DNA of 64,000 bases from Streptomyces sp. NBC_01408. GTDB taxonomy: Bacteria > Actinomycetota > Actinomycetes > Streptomycetales > Streptomycetaceae. The stretch spans positions 1,543,001 to 1,607,000 of the forward strand of contig NZ_JAPEPJ010000001.1 of NCBI RefSeq assembly GCF_026340255.1. Reading direction: 5' to 3'. The notes under the pieces were generated by a model. That model was not told the origin of the DNA. It saw nothing but the letters and a program-made list of their open reading frames with translations, and did not search any database. Made by a program: the position numbers and the translations under genes. Within the stretch, counting starts at the first letter, position 1. Every line of letters begins with the position of its first letter. Below are positions 45,298 to 53,581 of the stretch, one piece after another.

Positions 45298-46434
45298 ATG
45301 ACGGTCCAAGAGCTGCCCGGTGCCGGTGCGTCCCACCGTCCGACCCCGCCGCCCGCCTGGAGGCCCCGTACGGATGCCGCCCCGCTGCTCCCGGACCCCG
45401 AGCCCTACCGGGTACTCGGCACCGAGGCGGCCGGCCGGCTCGACCCCGCGCTGATGCGCCGCTGCTACGCCGAGCTGGTGCGCGGCCGCCGCTACAACGC
45501 CCAGGCCACCGCGCTGACGAAGCAGGGGCGGCTCGCCGTCTACCCGTCGACCGTGGGCCAGGAGGCCTGCGAGATCGCCGCCGCGATGGTGCTGGAAGAG
45601 CAGGACTGGCTGTTCCCGAGCTACCGCGACACCCTGGCGGCCGTGGCCCGCGGACTGGACCCCGTACAGGCGCTGACCCTGCTGCGCGGCGACTGGCACA
45701 CCGGCTACGACCCGCGCGAGCACCGGATCGCCCCGCTGTGCACCCCGCTCGCCACCCAGCTGCCGCACGCGGTGGGCCTGGCGCACGCGGCCCGGCTGCG
45801 CGGCGACGAGGTCGTCGCCCTCGCCATGGTCGGCGACGGCGGGACCAGCGAGGGCGACTTCCACGAAGCGCTGAACTTCGCCGCCGTCTGGCAGGCCCCG
45901 GTGGTCTTCCTCGTGCAGAACAACGGCTTCGCGATATCCGTCCCGCTCGCCAAGCAGACCGCGGCCCCGACGCTGGCCCACAAGGCCGTGGGCTACGGGA
46001 TGCCCGGCCGGCTGGTCGACGGCAACGACATCGCCGCGGTGCACGAAGTGCTGTCCGAGGCGGTCCGGCGGGCCCGGGCCGGCGGTGGTCCGACCCTCAT
46101 CGAGGCCGTCACCTACCGGATGGAGGCCCACACGAACGCCGACGACGCGACCCGCTACCGCGGGGACGCCGAGGTCGAGGCATGGAAGGCGCACGACCCG
46201 GTGGAACTGCTGGAGCGCGAACTGACCGCGCGCGGGATCCTCGACGAGGCGGGCATCCAGGAGGCGCGCGACGCGGCCGAGACGATGGCCGCATCGCTGC
46301 GCGAGGCGATGAACGCGGAGCCGGTGCTGGACCCCATGGACCTCTTCGCACACGTCTACGCGGAGCAGACGGAGCAGCTGCGCGAGCAGGCCGCCCAGCT
46401 GCGCGCCGAGCTGGAAGCAGAGGCCCAGGCATGA
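45298..46434 (+). CDS. bkdA: Branched-chain 2-oxoacid dehydrogenase E1 alpha subunit
   Basis: A 378-residue thiamine diphosphate-dependent subunit that decarboxylates the oxoacids of Val, Leu and Ile; the acyl-CoA products prime branched fatty acids and polyketides in Streptomyces. The TPP motif spans 'GDGGTSEGDFHEALN' to 'LVQNN' (GDG...NN). The phosphorylation-loop region 'YRMEAHTNADDATRYR' matches E1 alpha. AAAGGAGG lies before ATG 45298 at somewhat long spacing. The start of the bkdABC operon, coupled to bkdB by ATGA. Confidence 0.95.
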   Translation: MTVQELPGAGASHRPTPPPAWRPRTDAAPLLPDPEPYRVLGTEAAGRLDPALMRRCYAELVRGRRYNAQATALTKQGRLAVYPSTVGQEACEIAAAMVLEEQDWLFPSYRDTLAAVARGLDPVQALTLLRGDWHTGYDPREHRIAPLCTPLATQLPHAVGLAHAARLRGDEVVALAMVGDGGTSEGDFHEALNFAAVWQAPVVFLVQNNGFAISVPLAKQTAAPTLAHKAVGYGMPGRLVDGNDIAAVHEVLSEAVRRARAGGGPTLIEAVTYRMEAHTNADDATRYRGDAEVEAWKAHDPVELLERELTARGILDEAGIQEARDAAETMAASLREAMNAEPVLDPMDLFAHVYAEQTEQLREQAAQLRAELEAEAQA

Positions 46435-47450
46435 CCACGGTGGTAGCTAAGGCGGCGAAGTCGGGGGCCAAGCCCGCGACGATGGCCCAGGCCCTGACCC
46501 GGGCGATGCGCGATGCGATGGCCGAGGACCCGACGGTCCACGTCATGGGCGAGGACGTCGGCACGCTGGGCGGGGTCTTCCGGATCACGGACGGCCTGGC
46601 GAAGGAGTTCGGCGAGGAGCGCTGCACGGACACGCCGCTCGCGGAGGCCGGGATCCTGGGCGCCGCGGTGGGCATGGCCATGTACGGGCTGCGCCCCGTG
46701 GTCGAGATGCAGTTCGACGCCTTCGCGTACCCGGCGTTCGAGCAGCTGATCTCGCACGTGGCGAAGATGCGCAACCGGACGCGGGGCGCGATGCCCCTGC
46801 CGATCACCATCCGCGTGCCGTACGGCGGCGGGATCGGCGGCGTGGAGCACCACTGCGACTCCTCCGAGGCGTACTACGTGGCGACGCCCGGCCTGCACGT
46901 GGTGACCCCGGCGACCGTCGACGACGCCTACGGTCTGCTGCGCGCGTCGATCGCGAGCGACGACCCGGTGATCTTCCTGGAGCCCAAGCGGCTGTACTGG
47001 TCGAAGGCCGACTGGTCGGCCGAGGCGCCGACGGCCGTGCCGGGCATCGGGAAGGCGCTGGTCCGGCGCGCGGGCACGAGCGCAACCCTGATCACGTACG
47101 GGCCCTCGCTCCCGGTGTGCCTGGAGGCCGCCGAGGCGGCGCGCGAGGAGGGCTGGGACCTGGAGGTCGTGGACCTGCGCTCGCTGGTCCCCTTCGACGA
47201 GGACACGGTCGTGGAGTCCGTACGCCGGACCGGGCGCGCGGTGGTCGTCCACGAGGCGAACGGCTTCGGCGGACCGGGCGCGGAGATCGCCGCCCGGGTC
47301 ACGGAGCGGTGCTTCCACCACCTGGAGGCTCCGGTGCTGCGGGTGACGGGCTTCGACATCCCGTACCCGCCGCCGATGCTGGAGAAGCACCACCTGCCGG
47401 GCGTGGAGCGGATCCTGGACACCGTCGCCCGCCTGCAGTGGGAGAACTGA
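46431..47450 (+). CDS. bkdB: Branched-chain 2-oxoacid dehydrogenase E1 beta subunit
   Basis: A 339-residue E1 beta subunit that completes the active site. Typical stretches: 'MGEDVGTLGGVFRITDGL', 'DTPLAEAGILGAAVGMAMYG', 'QFDAFAYPAFEQLISHVAK' and C-terminal 'PPPMLEKHHLPGVERI'. The start overlaps bkdA and the stop overlaps the bkdC ATG by one base (TGATG). Confidence 0.95.
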   Translation: MTTVVAKAAKSGAKPATMAQALTRAMRDAMAEDPTVHVMGEDVGTLGGVFRITDGLAKEFGEERCTDTPLAEAGILGAAVGMAMYGLRPVVEMQFDAFAYPAFEQLISHVAKMRNRTRGAMPLPITIRVPYGGGIGGVEHHCDSSEAYYVATPGLHVVTPATVDDAYGLLRASIASDDPVIFLEPKRLYWSKADWSAEAPTAVPGIGKALVRRAGTSATLITYGPSLPVCLEAAEAAREEGWDLEVVDLRSLVPFDEDTVVESVRRTGRAVVVHEANGFGGPGAEIAARVTERCFHHLEAPVLRVTGFDIPYPPPMLEKHHLPGVERILDTVARLQWEN

Positions 47451-48781
47451 TGCCGCAGGTCATGGAGTTCAAGCTGCCCGATCTCGGTGAAGGCCTGACC
47501 GAGGCCGAGATCGTGCGCTGGCTGGTGGCGGTGGGCGATGTCGTCGCCATCGACCAGCCTGTCGTCGAGGTCGAGACGGCCAAGGCGATGGTGGAAGTGC
47601 CCTGCCCGTACGGCGGCGTGGTCACCGCCCGCTTCGGGGAGGAGGGGCAGGAGCTTCCGGTCGGGGCCCCGCTGATCACCGTGGCGGTGGGGGCGGAGTC
47701 GATGCCGGAGGCCCCGGAGGCCGAAGCCGAAGGCTCCGGCGACGTGCCACGGCCCCTGATCGGTTACGGCACGGACCACTCGCGCCCGGCGCGACGGCGA
47801 CGGGTGCGACCCGTCACCGCTGCGGTGTCGGCGCCCGTCGCGGCTCCGGCCGCGGCCCTGGCTCCTGCCCCGGCTCCCGTTCCCGTCGCGGCGGCTCCGG
47901 CCGCTCCCGCCGGGCCGGTGCCGGTGATCTCGCCGCTCGTGCGCAAGCTGGCCAAGGACAACGGGGTCGACCTGCGTGCCCTGCGCGGGTCGGGCCCGGA
48001 GGGCCTGATCCTGCGGGCGGACGTCGAGGCGGCGCTGCGCGCGCCGGAGCCGGTTGCGGCGCTCGTGGCCGCGGCACCTGTCGCCGCGGCCGCGGGCGAG
48101 CGGATTCCGCTCAAGGGACTGCGCGGGGTGGTCGCCGACAAGCTGTCGCGCAGCCGCCGGGAGATCCCCGACGCCACCTGCTGGGTCGACGCGGACGCCA
48201 CCGAGCTGATGGCGGCCCGGGCCGCGATGAACGCCGTGGGCGGGCCCAAGATCTCCGTGCTCGCCCTGCTGGCCCGGATCTGCACGGCCGCGCTCGCCCG
48301 GTACCCGGAGCTCAACTCCACCGTGGACCTGGCGGCGAACGAGATCGTCCGGCTCCCGGCGGTCCACCTCGGTTTCGCCGCGCAGACCGAGCGGGGCCTG
48401 ATGGTCCCGGTGGTCCGGGACGCGCAGAACCGCAGCCCCGAGTCCCTGTCGGCGGAGTTCGCCCGGCTGACGGAGCTGGCGCGGGCGGGGAAGCTGGCCC
48501 CCGCGGATCTGACGGGCGGCACGTTCACGCTGAACAACTACGGGGTGTTCGGGGTGGACGGCTCCACCCCGATCATCAACCACCCGGAGGCGGCCATGCT
48601 CGGGGTGGGCCGGATCGTCACCAAGCCGTGGGTGCACGGTGGCGAGCTGGCGGTCCGGCAGGTCGTCCAGCTGTCGCTGACCTTCGACCACCGGGTCTGC
48701 GACGGCGGCACGGCGGGCGGCTTCCTCCGGTACGTCGCCGACTGCGTGGAGTCCCCGGCGGTCCTGCTGCGCAGCCTGTAG
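47450..48781 (+). CDS. bkdC: Branched-chain 2-oxoacid dehydrogenase E2 (lipoyl acyltransferase)
   Basis: A 443-residue E2 core. One N-terminal lipoyl domain with Lys45 in VETAKAMVEV, an Ala/Pro/Arg linker, a peripheral-subunit-binding domain ('VISPLVRKLAKDNGVDLRAL', about 158-195) and a C-terminal acyltransferase domain with the catalytic motif FDHRVCDGGTAGGFL. E3 (dihydrolipoamide dehydrogenase) is not in the window and must come from elsewhere. Copy 3 of the dispersed repeat follows. Confidence 0.95.
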   Translation: MPQVMEFKLPDLGEGLTEAEIVRWLVAVGDVVAIDQPVVEVETAKAMVEVPCPYGGVVTARFGEEGQELPVGAPLITVAVGAESMPEAPEAEAEGSGDVPRPLIGYGTDHSRPARRRRVRPVTAAVSAPVAAPAAALAPAPAPVPVAAAPAAPAGPVPVISPLVRKLAKDNGVDLRALRGSGPEGLILRADVEAALRAPEPVAALVAAAPVAAAAGERIPLKGLRGVVADKLSRSRREIPDATCWVDADATELMAARAAMNAVGGPKISVLALLARICTAALARYPELNSTVDLAANEIVRLPAVHLGFAAQTERGLMVPVVRDAQNRSPESLSAEFARLTELARAGKLAPADLTGGTFTLNNYGVFGVDGSTPIINHPEAAMLGVGRIVTKPWVHGGELAVRQVVQLSLTFDHRVCDGGTAGGFLRYVADCVESPAVLLRSL

Positions 48782-48857
48782 CCGTCCGGCGGGGCGGGGC
48801 GGGTGTGCGGGTTCCGCTGCGCGGAGCCTGCTCCCCGCCCCGCCCTTTCGCCGTTTC

Positions 48858-48906
48858 CCGGGCTCTGCCCGGACCCGCGCCTCAAACGCCGGCGAGGCTG
48901 GATTCT
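48858..48906. repeat. Dispersed intergenic repeat, copy 3
   Basis: Has a shortened hairpin and the core GCGCCTCAAACGCCGGCGAG, in the 275-bp region after bkdC. Confidence 0.7.
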
Positions 48907-48911
48907 GGCTG

Positions 48912-49067
48912 ATGATCGCCCGGACGGTGACTCCCGACGGGGCCAGGCGCAGGGCGCGGTTGCGGGCCGCCACCGCCCAGGGGTGGGAGAGCCGGCCTCC
49001 GCGCGGGGCCGAGTCCGTCGGACGGGACGCACTGGAAGGGCTGGTCGCCGCCGCCCTCAGGTCGTGA
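48912..49067 (+). CDS. Possible 51-residue protein
   Basis: An ATG-initiated frame (MIARTVTPDGARRRARLRA) ends in a TGA inside the 3' end of the convergent oxidoreductase gene. It has no good ribosome site and directly follows the repeat. It may be a real small gene or a remnant; composition alone does not decide. Confidence 0.25.
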   Translation: MIARTVTPDGARRRARLRAATAQGWESRPPRGAESVGRDALEGLVAAALRS

Positions 49068-50034
49068 GCAGCAGCTTGCCCACGTGGGTGCTCGACTCCA
49101 TGACCCGGTGCGCCTCGGCCGCCTGCGCCATCGGGAAGGTGGCGTGCACCACCGGGTGCACCCGGCCCGCTGCCACCAGGGGCCACACGTGCTCCCGTAC
49201 CGCCGCGATGATGGCCGCCTTCTCCTCCAGCGGCCGCGCCCGCAGCGAGGTCGCGGTGATCGCGGCCCGCTTGGCCAGCAGCGCGCCGAGGTTCAGTTCG
49301 GCCTTGACCCCGCCCTGCAGCCCGATGACCGCGAGCCGGCCGTTCACGGCCAGGGCGTCCAGGTTCCGCGCGAGGTACTTCGCGCCCATGATGTCCAGGA
49401 TCACGTCCGCCCCGGCCCCGTCGGTCGCCGCCCGCAGCTCCGCCACGAAGTCCTGCTCGCGGTAGTCGATCAGGATGTCGGCGCCCAGCTCCTTGCACCG
49501 GGCCAGCTTCTCCGGGCCGCCCGCCGTCACCGCGACCCTCGCGCCCACCGCCTTGCCCAGCTGGATCGCCATCGTCCCGATGCCGCTGGAACCGCCGTGC
49601 ACCAGCAGGGTCTCGCCCGGGCGCAGCCCGGCGACCATGAACACGTTCGACCACACCGTCGCGACGACCTCGGGCAGCGCGGCGGCCGTCACCAGGTCCA
49701 GGCCCTCCGGAACCGGCAGCAGCTGACCCGAGGGGACCGCCACCTTCTGCGCGTACCCGCCCCCGGCCAGCAGCGCGCACACCTCGTCGCCCACCGACCA
49801 GCCGGCCACGCCCGGGCCGATGGCGGAGATCCGCCCGGAACACTCCAGGCCCGGGTGGCGCGAGGCACCGGGCGGCGGATCGTAGAACCCCTGCCGCTGG
49901 AGGATGTCGGCGCGGTTCACGGCGCTCGCCGCGACCTCGACGAGGACCTCGCCCTCGCCCGCCACCGGATCGGGTACGTCGGTCCAGACGAGGGCCTCGG
50001 GGCCGCCGGGCTGCTCGATGGTGATCGCATGCAT
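49057..50034 (-). CDS. NAD(P)H:quinone oxidoreductase, zinc-independent MDR family
   Basis: A 325-residue medium-chain dehydrogenase of the quinone oxidoreductase type. The GroES-like N-terminal domain (1-120, 'VNRADILQRQGFYDPPPGAS') and Rossmann domain ('LLVHGGSSGIGTMAIQLGKA', about 145-164) are clear; the zinc-binding Cys of alcohol dehydrogenases are missing, as expected. ATG 50034 (MHAITIEQPGGPEAL) was chosen; a -10-like TAGCCT (revcomp at 50042-50047) ends 7 bp upstream, so it is probably leaderless. The longer upstream frame to 50082 has no support. Confidence 0.9.
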   Translation of the reverse strand: MHAITIEQPGGPEALVWTDVPDPVAGEGEVLVEVAASAVNRADILQRQGFYDPPPGASRHPGLECSGRISAIGPGVAGWSVGDEVCALLAGGGYAQKVAVPSGQLLPVPEGLDLVTAAALPEVVATVWSNVFMVAGLRPGETLLVHGGSSGIGTMAIQLGKAVGARVAVTAGGPEKLARCKELGADILIDYREQDFVAELRAATDGAGADVILDIMGAKYLARNLDALAVNGRLAVIGLQGGVKAELNLGALLAKRAAITATSLRARPLEEKAAIIAAVREHVWPLVAAGRVHPVVHATFPMAQAAEAHRVMESSTHVGKLLLTT

Positions 50035-50100
50035 GGCCCGGAGGCTACGCGAAGCAGCCCCGCGGAAGACAGCGTCCGCCACGGTTCCCGCCGCTCGCGC

Positions 50101-51201
50101 CTATTCGGCGGGTCCCAGCGTGACCGGCGCCGAATGCGGCGGAACGGCCCGCACGATGGTGATGAGACGGTCCGTCAGCTGCAACGGGCTGGCGTGCGGG
50201 TCGTCGTAGGGCAGCAGCCGGTGCCCGCGCAGGACGCTCACCACCAGGTCGCCGGTCTCCCGTACGGATTTGCCGGCCTCCGCCCTGGTGACGGGGCGTT
50301 CGATGAGGTCGAGGCCGCTGCCCTGCTGGATCAGGTCCTCCATCACGGTGCCCGCGCTCGGGCTGATGACCGAGAGGCCCAGCAGCCGTCCGGCGGCGCT
50401 CGCGCTCGTGATGACCGCGTCCGCGCCCGACTGGCGCAGCAGCGGGGCGTTCTCCTCCTCGCGGACCGCGGCGACGATCTTCGCCCCGCGGTTGAGCTGG
50501 CGTGCTGTCAGGGTGACCAGGACCGCGGTGTCGTCCCGCTGGGTGGCGATGACGATCTGACGGGCCTTCTGGAGCTCGGCACGGAGCAGGACGTCGGAGC
50601 GGGTGGCGTCGCCGACCACTCCGGTGAACCCCTCCGCGGTGGCCGTGTCGATGACCTTGGCGCTGGGGTCGACGATGACGACCTGGTCCTTGGAGAGGCC
50701 GGTGGCCAGCAGTGTCTGCAGGGCCGAGCGGCCCTTGGTGCCGAAGCCGACGACGACCGTGTGCTCACGCAAGTTCTTCCTCCAGCGCTTCAGGCGCCAC
50801 TCTTCCCTCGTCCGCTCCGTGAGGACTTCCAGGGTGGTACCGACCAGGATGATCAGGAACAGCACGCGCAGCGGGGTGATCAGCAGGATGTTGATCAGCC
50901 GCGCACTGTCGCTGTACGGGACGATGTCGCCGTAGCCGGTCGTCGACAGGGTGACGGTGGCGTAATAGAAGCAGTCGAGGAGATCGACCGTCTCGTTGGC
51001 GTTGTCGTGATAGCCGTCGCGGTCGAGCCAGACGATGAGGACCGTCAGGAAGAGCACGGACAGGGCCATCAGCAGGCGCTTGGTGACCTGCTTCAGCGGA
51101 TGCTCGACGACGCGCTTGGGCAGTTTGATGCGCCGGGAGACGAGTTTCTCGTCGGCGTCGCGGGCCATGGCGTCCTGGCCGTGAAGTTTCACGTGAAACA
51201 T
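50101..51201 (-). CDS. Two-transmembrane potassium channel with RCK (TrkA-N) domain
   Basis: A 366-residue K+ channel. Two transmembrane helices (about 45-62 and 108-128) flank a pore loop with the selectivity filter STTGYGDIVP. The cytoplasmic RCK domain (about 140-260, 'VVVGFGTKGRSALQTLL') binds regulatory ligand or nucleotide, and a TrkA-C-like part follows. The ATG at 51201 lies in the parS palindrome region and overlaps the end of moeA by 13 bp; GGGGGG is immediately upstream. Met12 is an alternative start. Confidence 0.9.
   Translation of the reverse strand: MFHVKLHGQDAMARDADEKLVSRRIKLPKRVVEHPLKQVTKRLLMALSVLFLTVLIVWLDRDGYHDNANETVDLLDCFYYATVTLSTTGYGDIVPYSDSARLINILLITPLRVLFLIILVGTTLEVLTERTREEWRLKRWRKNLREHTVVVGFGTKGRSALQTLLATGLSKDQVVIVDPSAKVIDTATAEGFTGVVGDATRSDVLLRAELQKARQIVIATQRDDTAVLVTLTARQLNRGAKIVAAVREEENAPLLRQSGADAVITSASAAGRLLGLSVISPSAGTVMEDLIQQGSGLDLIERPVTRAEAGKSVRETGDLVVSVLRGHRLLPYDDPHASPLQLTDRLITIVRAVPPHSAPVTLGPAE
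51186..51199. other. parS: parS centromere site (perfect) inside coding ends
   Basis: GTTTCACGTGAAAC, the Streptomyces parS consensus. It encodes part of the channel N-terminus (FHVK) and provides the TGA stop of moeA. Confidence 0.95.
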
Positions 51202-52484
51202 CCCCCCGAAGCCCACGGCAGATCCAGGATCTCCAGCTCCTGCCCGGACCGTGCGCCGTGCGGCGGTACGACGGCCAGCGCGTCGGCGGCCGCCACGCCG
51301 CGCAGCATCGCGGGACCGTTGTAGCGCAGCGGCACCGCGTGCTCGTCGGTCAGCAGGACCGGGACCAGCCGGGTGTCCTGCGGGTGGCCGGGTACGTCGC
51401 CCTGCACGGCCGCCGTGTACCGGGGGCGCCTGCGGCGGCCGGCGAGGGCGCGCAGCAGCGGGTCGGCGAGGGTCAGCAGCCCGGAAACGGCGGCCAGGGG
51501 GTTCCCCGGCAGGCCCACGACGTGCCTGCCGTCCGGGCGGCTGCCGATGCGGGCCAGCAGCATCGGGTGCCCGGGGCGCACCTCCACCCCGTCGACCAGC
51601 AGGTCGGCGCCGGCCCGGCGCAGTACGGGGTGGACGTGGTCGACGGGGCCGGAGGCGGTGCCGCCGGTGGTGACGACGACGTCGGCCGTGGAGGTGGTGA
51701 ACACCTCCAGCAGGGCTTCGGCTCCGGCGGGGTCGTCGCCGAGCCGCCGGGTGCCGATGACCTCGGCACCGAGGCGGGTGAGCCAGGGGCCGAGCATGGG
51801 GCTCAGGGCGTCCCGGATCAGCCCGTCGTGCGGGCGGCCCTCGGTGAGCAGTTCGTCGCCGAGCACCACGATCTCCACGCGGGGCCGGGGCCGGGTGCTC
51901 AGCTCGTCGTACCCGGCGGCCGCGGCGAGGCCGAGCACGGCCGGGGTGACCAGGGAGCCGGCGGGCAGCAGCAGGTCGCCGGAGCGGCATTCCTGGCCGC
52001 GCGGGCGGATGTCCTGGCCGGTGAGGACCGGCAGGTCGGCGAAGAGCTGGGTGCCGGCCTCGTGGCAGTGCTCGCTGCGGATCACGGCGGTGGCGTCGGC
52101 GGGGATCCTGGCGCCGGTGGCGATCGGTACGGCCTCGCCGTCCGCGAGGGGGTCGGGCAGGGCGGAGCCGGCGAGGACCTGCCGGCCGGTGCGGACACTC
52201 CACGGGCCGGGACCGGCGACCGCCCAGCCGTCCATGGCGGAGGTGTCGAAGGAGGGCAGGTCGGTCAGGGCCTCCAGGGGGGCGGTCAGGACCTCGCCGA
52301 GGGCGTCCGCGAGCGGGACCCGGTGGGTACGGGCCCGCACCCCGGCCCCGGCGTGGGCGGCCGTCTCCCGGGCCCGTGGCCAGGAGGCGGTGCGGTGGCC
52401 GCCCGCCCCGCCGCCGCCTTCGGGGGCGCGGCTGACCAGGGCCAGAGCCTGTTCCAGGGCGTGCTCGGCGTCGGTGCGGGTCAT
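51189..52484 (-). CDS. moeA: Molybdopterin molybdenumtransferase MoeA
   Basis: A 431-residue enzyme that inserts molybdate into adenylylated molybdopterin. Signature parts: 'SFDTSAMDGWAV', 'IATGARIPADATAVIRSEH', 'GQDIRPRGQE', 'VVVTTGGTASGPVDHV' and 'VGLPGNPLAAV'. The N-terminal ~45 residues are an unusual Gly/Ala/Arg-rich extension. The start overlaps the mobA-like gene by ATGA. The stop lies within the parS palindrome shared with the channel gene. Confidence 0.94.
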   Translation of the reverse strand: MTRTDAEHALEQALALVSRAPEGGGGAGGHRTASWPRARETAAHAGAGVRARTHRVPLADALGEVLTAPLEALTDLPSFDTSAMDGWAVAGPGPWSVRTGRQVLAGSALPDPLADGEAVPIATGARIPADATAVIRSEHCHEAGTQLFADLPVLTGQDIRPRGQECRSGDLLLPAGSLVTPAVLGLAAAAGYDELSTRPRPRVEIVVLGDELLTEGRPHDGLIRDALSPMLGPWLTRLGAEVIGTRRLGDDPAGAEALLEVFTTSTADVVVTTGGTASGPVDHVHPVLRRAGADLLVDGVEVRPGHPMLLARIGSRPDGRHVVGLPGNPLAAVSGLLTLADPLLRALAGRRRRPRYTAAVQGDVPGHPQDTRLVPVLLTDEHAVPLRYNGPAMLRGVAAADALAVVPPHGARSGQELEILDLPWASGGCFT

Positions 52485-53347
52485 CCGGAGCCGTTCTCTC
52501 GGGCGTCGGCCTCCGCTTCGGCCGCCCAGCGCAGCGCCAGGTCGGCGGCCTTGCGGGAGGCCTCGGCGACGGCCTGGGCGGGGTCGGCGCCGGTGGCTTC
52601 GGCTTGGGCGGCCGCGTAGCCGACCAGGAAGGTGGTCAGCGGGGCGGCGGGCCGGGCGACGCCGTGGGCGGCGTCACGGGCCAGGTCGAGCAGGGTCTTG
52701 GTGTCGACGGTGAGGTCGATGCCGAGCTCCGCCTTGACTGCGGTGATCCATTGGTCCAACACGGTTCCATGCTCTCTGATCCGGGCGCGGGCGACGGCAA
52801 GGTCGTCCCAGGTGTCGCAGTCGAAGGAGGCGAGTGGCGCAGCGCCCGTCACCCTGGTCAGGCCCAGTTCGGCGGTGAGGGCGCGCAGGGGGAGCCCGCC
52901 GAGGCTGCCGTGCTCGGTGGCGAGCAGGGCGATCTCCCTGCGCAGGGGCTCGGCCCGGTAGGCGGCGACCAGGGGCTGGTCCCGCCCGTCGGCGTCCCGC
53001 AGCAGGGCACCGTCGGCCTGGCCGGCCCCGTCCAGCAGGGCCCGTACGGTGTCCCGGTCCAGGAAGGGCAGGTCCGCCGAGAGTACGAGGACCAGCTCGG
53101 CCGTCGTGTGGCGCAGCCCGGCGTCCAGCGCGGCGAGGGGGCCGCCGCCGGGCGGGTCCTCACGGGCCCATCGCACCGGGCGGGCGGTGGGCCTGCGGCC
53201 GCCGACGACTACGGTCGTCCGGGCGTTGGCGCAGGCGTCGAGGACCCTGTCGAGGAGGGTCCGGCCGCCGACCCGCAGGGCGGGTTTGTCCGCCCCGCCG
53301 AGTCGCTGCGCGGCGCCGCCGGCCAGCACGATGGCGTCGTAGCTCAT
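52481..53347 (-). CDS. mobA: MobA-like nucleotidyltransferase fused to a DUF6457 domain
   Basis: A 288-residue fusion. The N-terminal domain (1-190) is a MobA-type molybdenum cofactor guanylyltransferase with 'IVLAGGAAQRLGGADKP' (nucleotide/Mg loop) and 'LVLSADLPFLD' (Asp of the catalytic metal site). The C-terminal domain (about 195-288) resembles actinobacterial DUF6457, usually encoded as a separate small protein near mobA/moeA. It is coupled to moeA (ATGA), so it adds GMP to the cofactor in the same operon. Confidence 0.88.
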   Translation of the reverse strand: MSYDAIVLAGGAAQRLGGADKPALRVGGRTLLDRVLDACANARTTVVVGGRRPTARPVRWAREDPPGGGPLAALDAGLRHTTAELVLVLSADLPFLDRDTVRALLDGAGQADGALLRDADGRDQPLVAAYRAEPLRREIALLATEHGSLGGLPLRALTAELGLTRVTGAAPLASFDCDTWDDLAVARARIREHGTVLDQWITAVKAELGIDLTVDTKTLLDLARDAAHGVARPAAPLTTFLVGYAAAQAEATGADPAQAVAEASRKAADLALRWAAEAEADARENGSG

Positions 53348-53439
53348 GTCCCTGAGTATGCGGGGCCATGTCCCCTGCGGGGAGCCCTACTTATCTGCGG
53401 CTTAGGCCGGGCGTTGTGGGGTGCCGGGTGCGGCGTCGT

Positions 53440-53489
53440 TGTCGGGGCTCCGCCCCGGGCCCCGCGCCTCAAACGCCGGCGGGGCTGGG
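53440..53489. repeat. Dispersed intergenic repeat, copy 4
   Basis: GGGGCTCCGCCCC hairpin followed by GCGCCTCAAACGCCGGCGGG. Located between mobA and bpa, both on the minus strand. Confidence 0.75.
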
Positions 53490-53529
53490 TTTGGCTTCGC
53501 CTGGGCGTCGGCGGGGCTGGGGTGTGAGG

Positions 53530-53565
53530 GCGGGCCCGGGCTGGTGGGCTCGGGCCCGCTTTTTT
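53530..53565 (+). terminator. Rho-independent terminator on the plus strand
   Basis: A 9-bp stem (53530-53538 with 53551-53559, GCGGGCCCG/CGGGCCCGC) is followed by six Ts. No plus-strand gene precedes it for several kilobases. Confidence 0.75.
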
Positions 53566-53581
53566 GGCTGACCGCCGGAGG

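Noticed and set aside
30778-48781. Specialised metabolite gene cluster
   Set aside because: The acyl-CoA dehydrogenase, paa, and bkd genes are primary catabolism; no polyketide, peptide synthetase, terpene or lanthipeptide genes are found.
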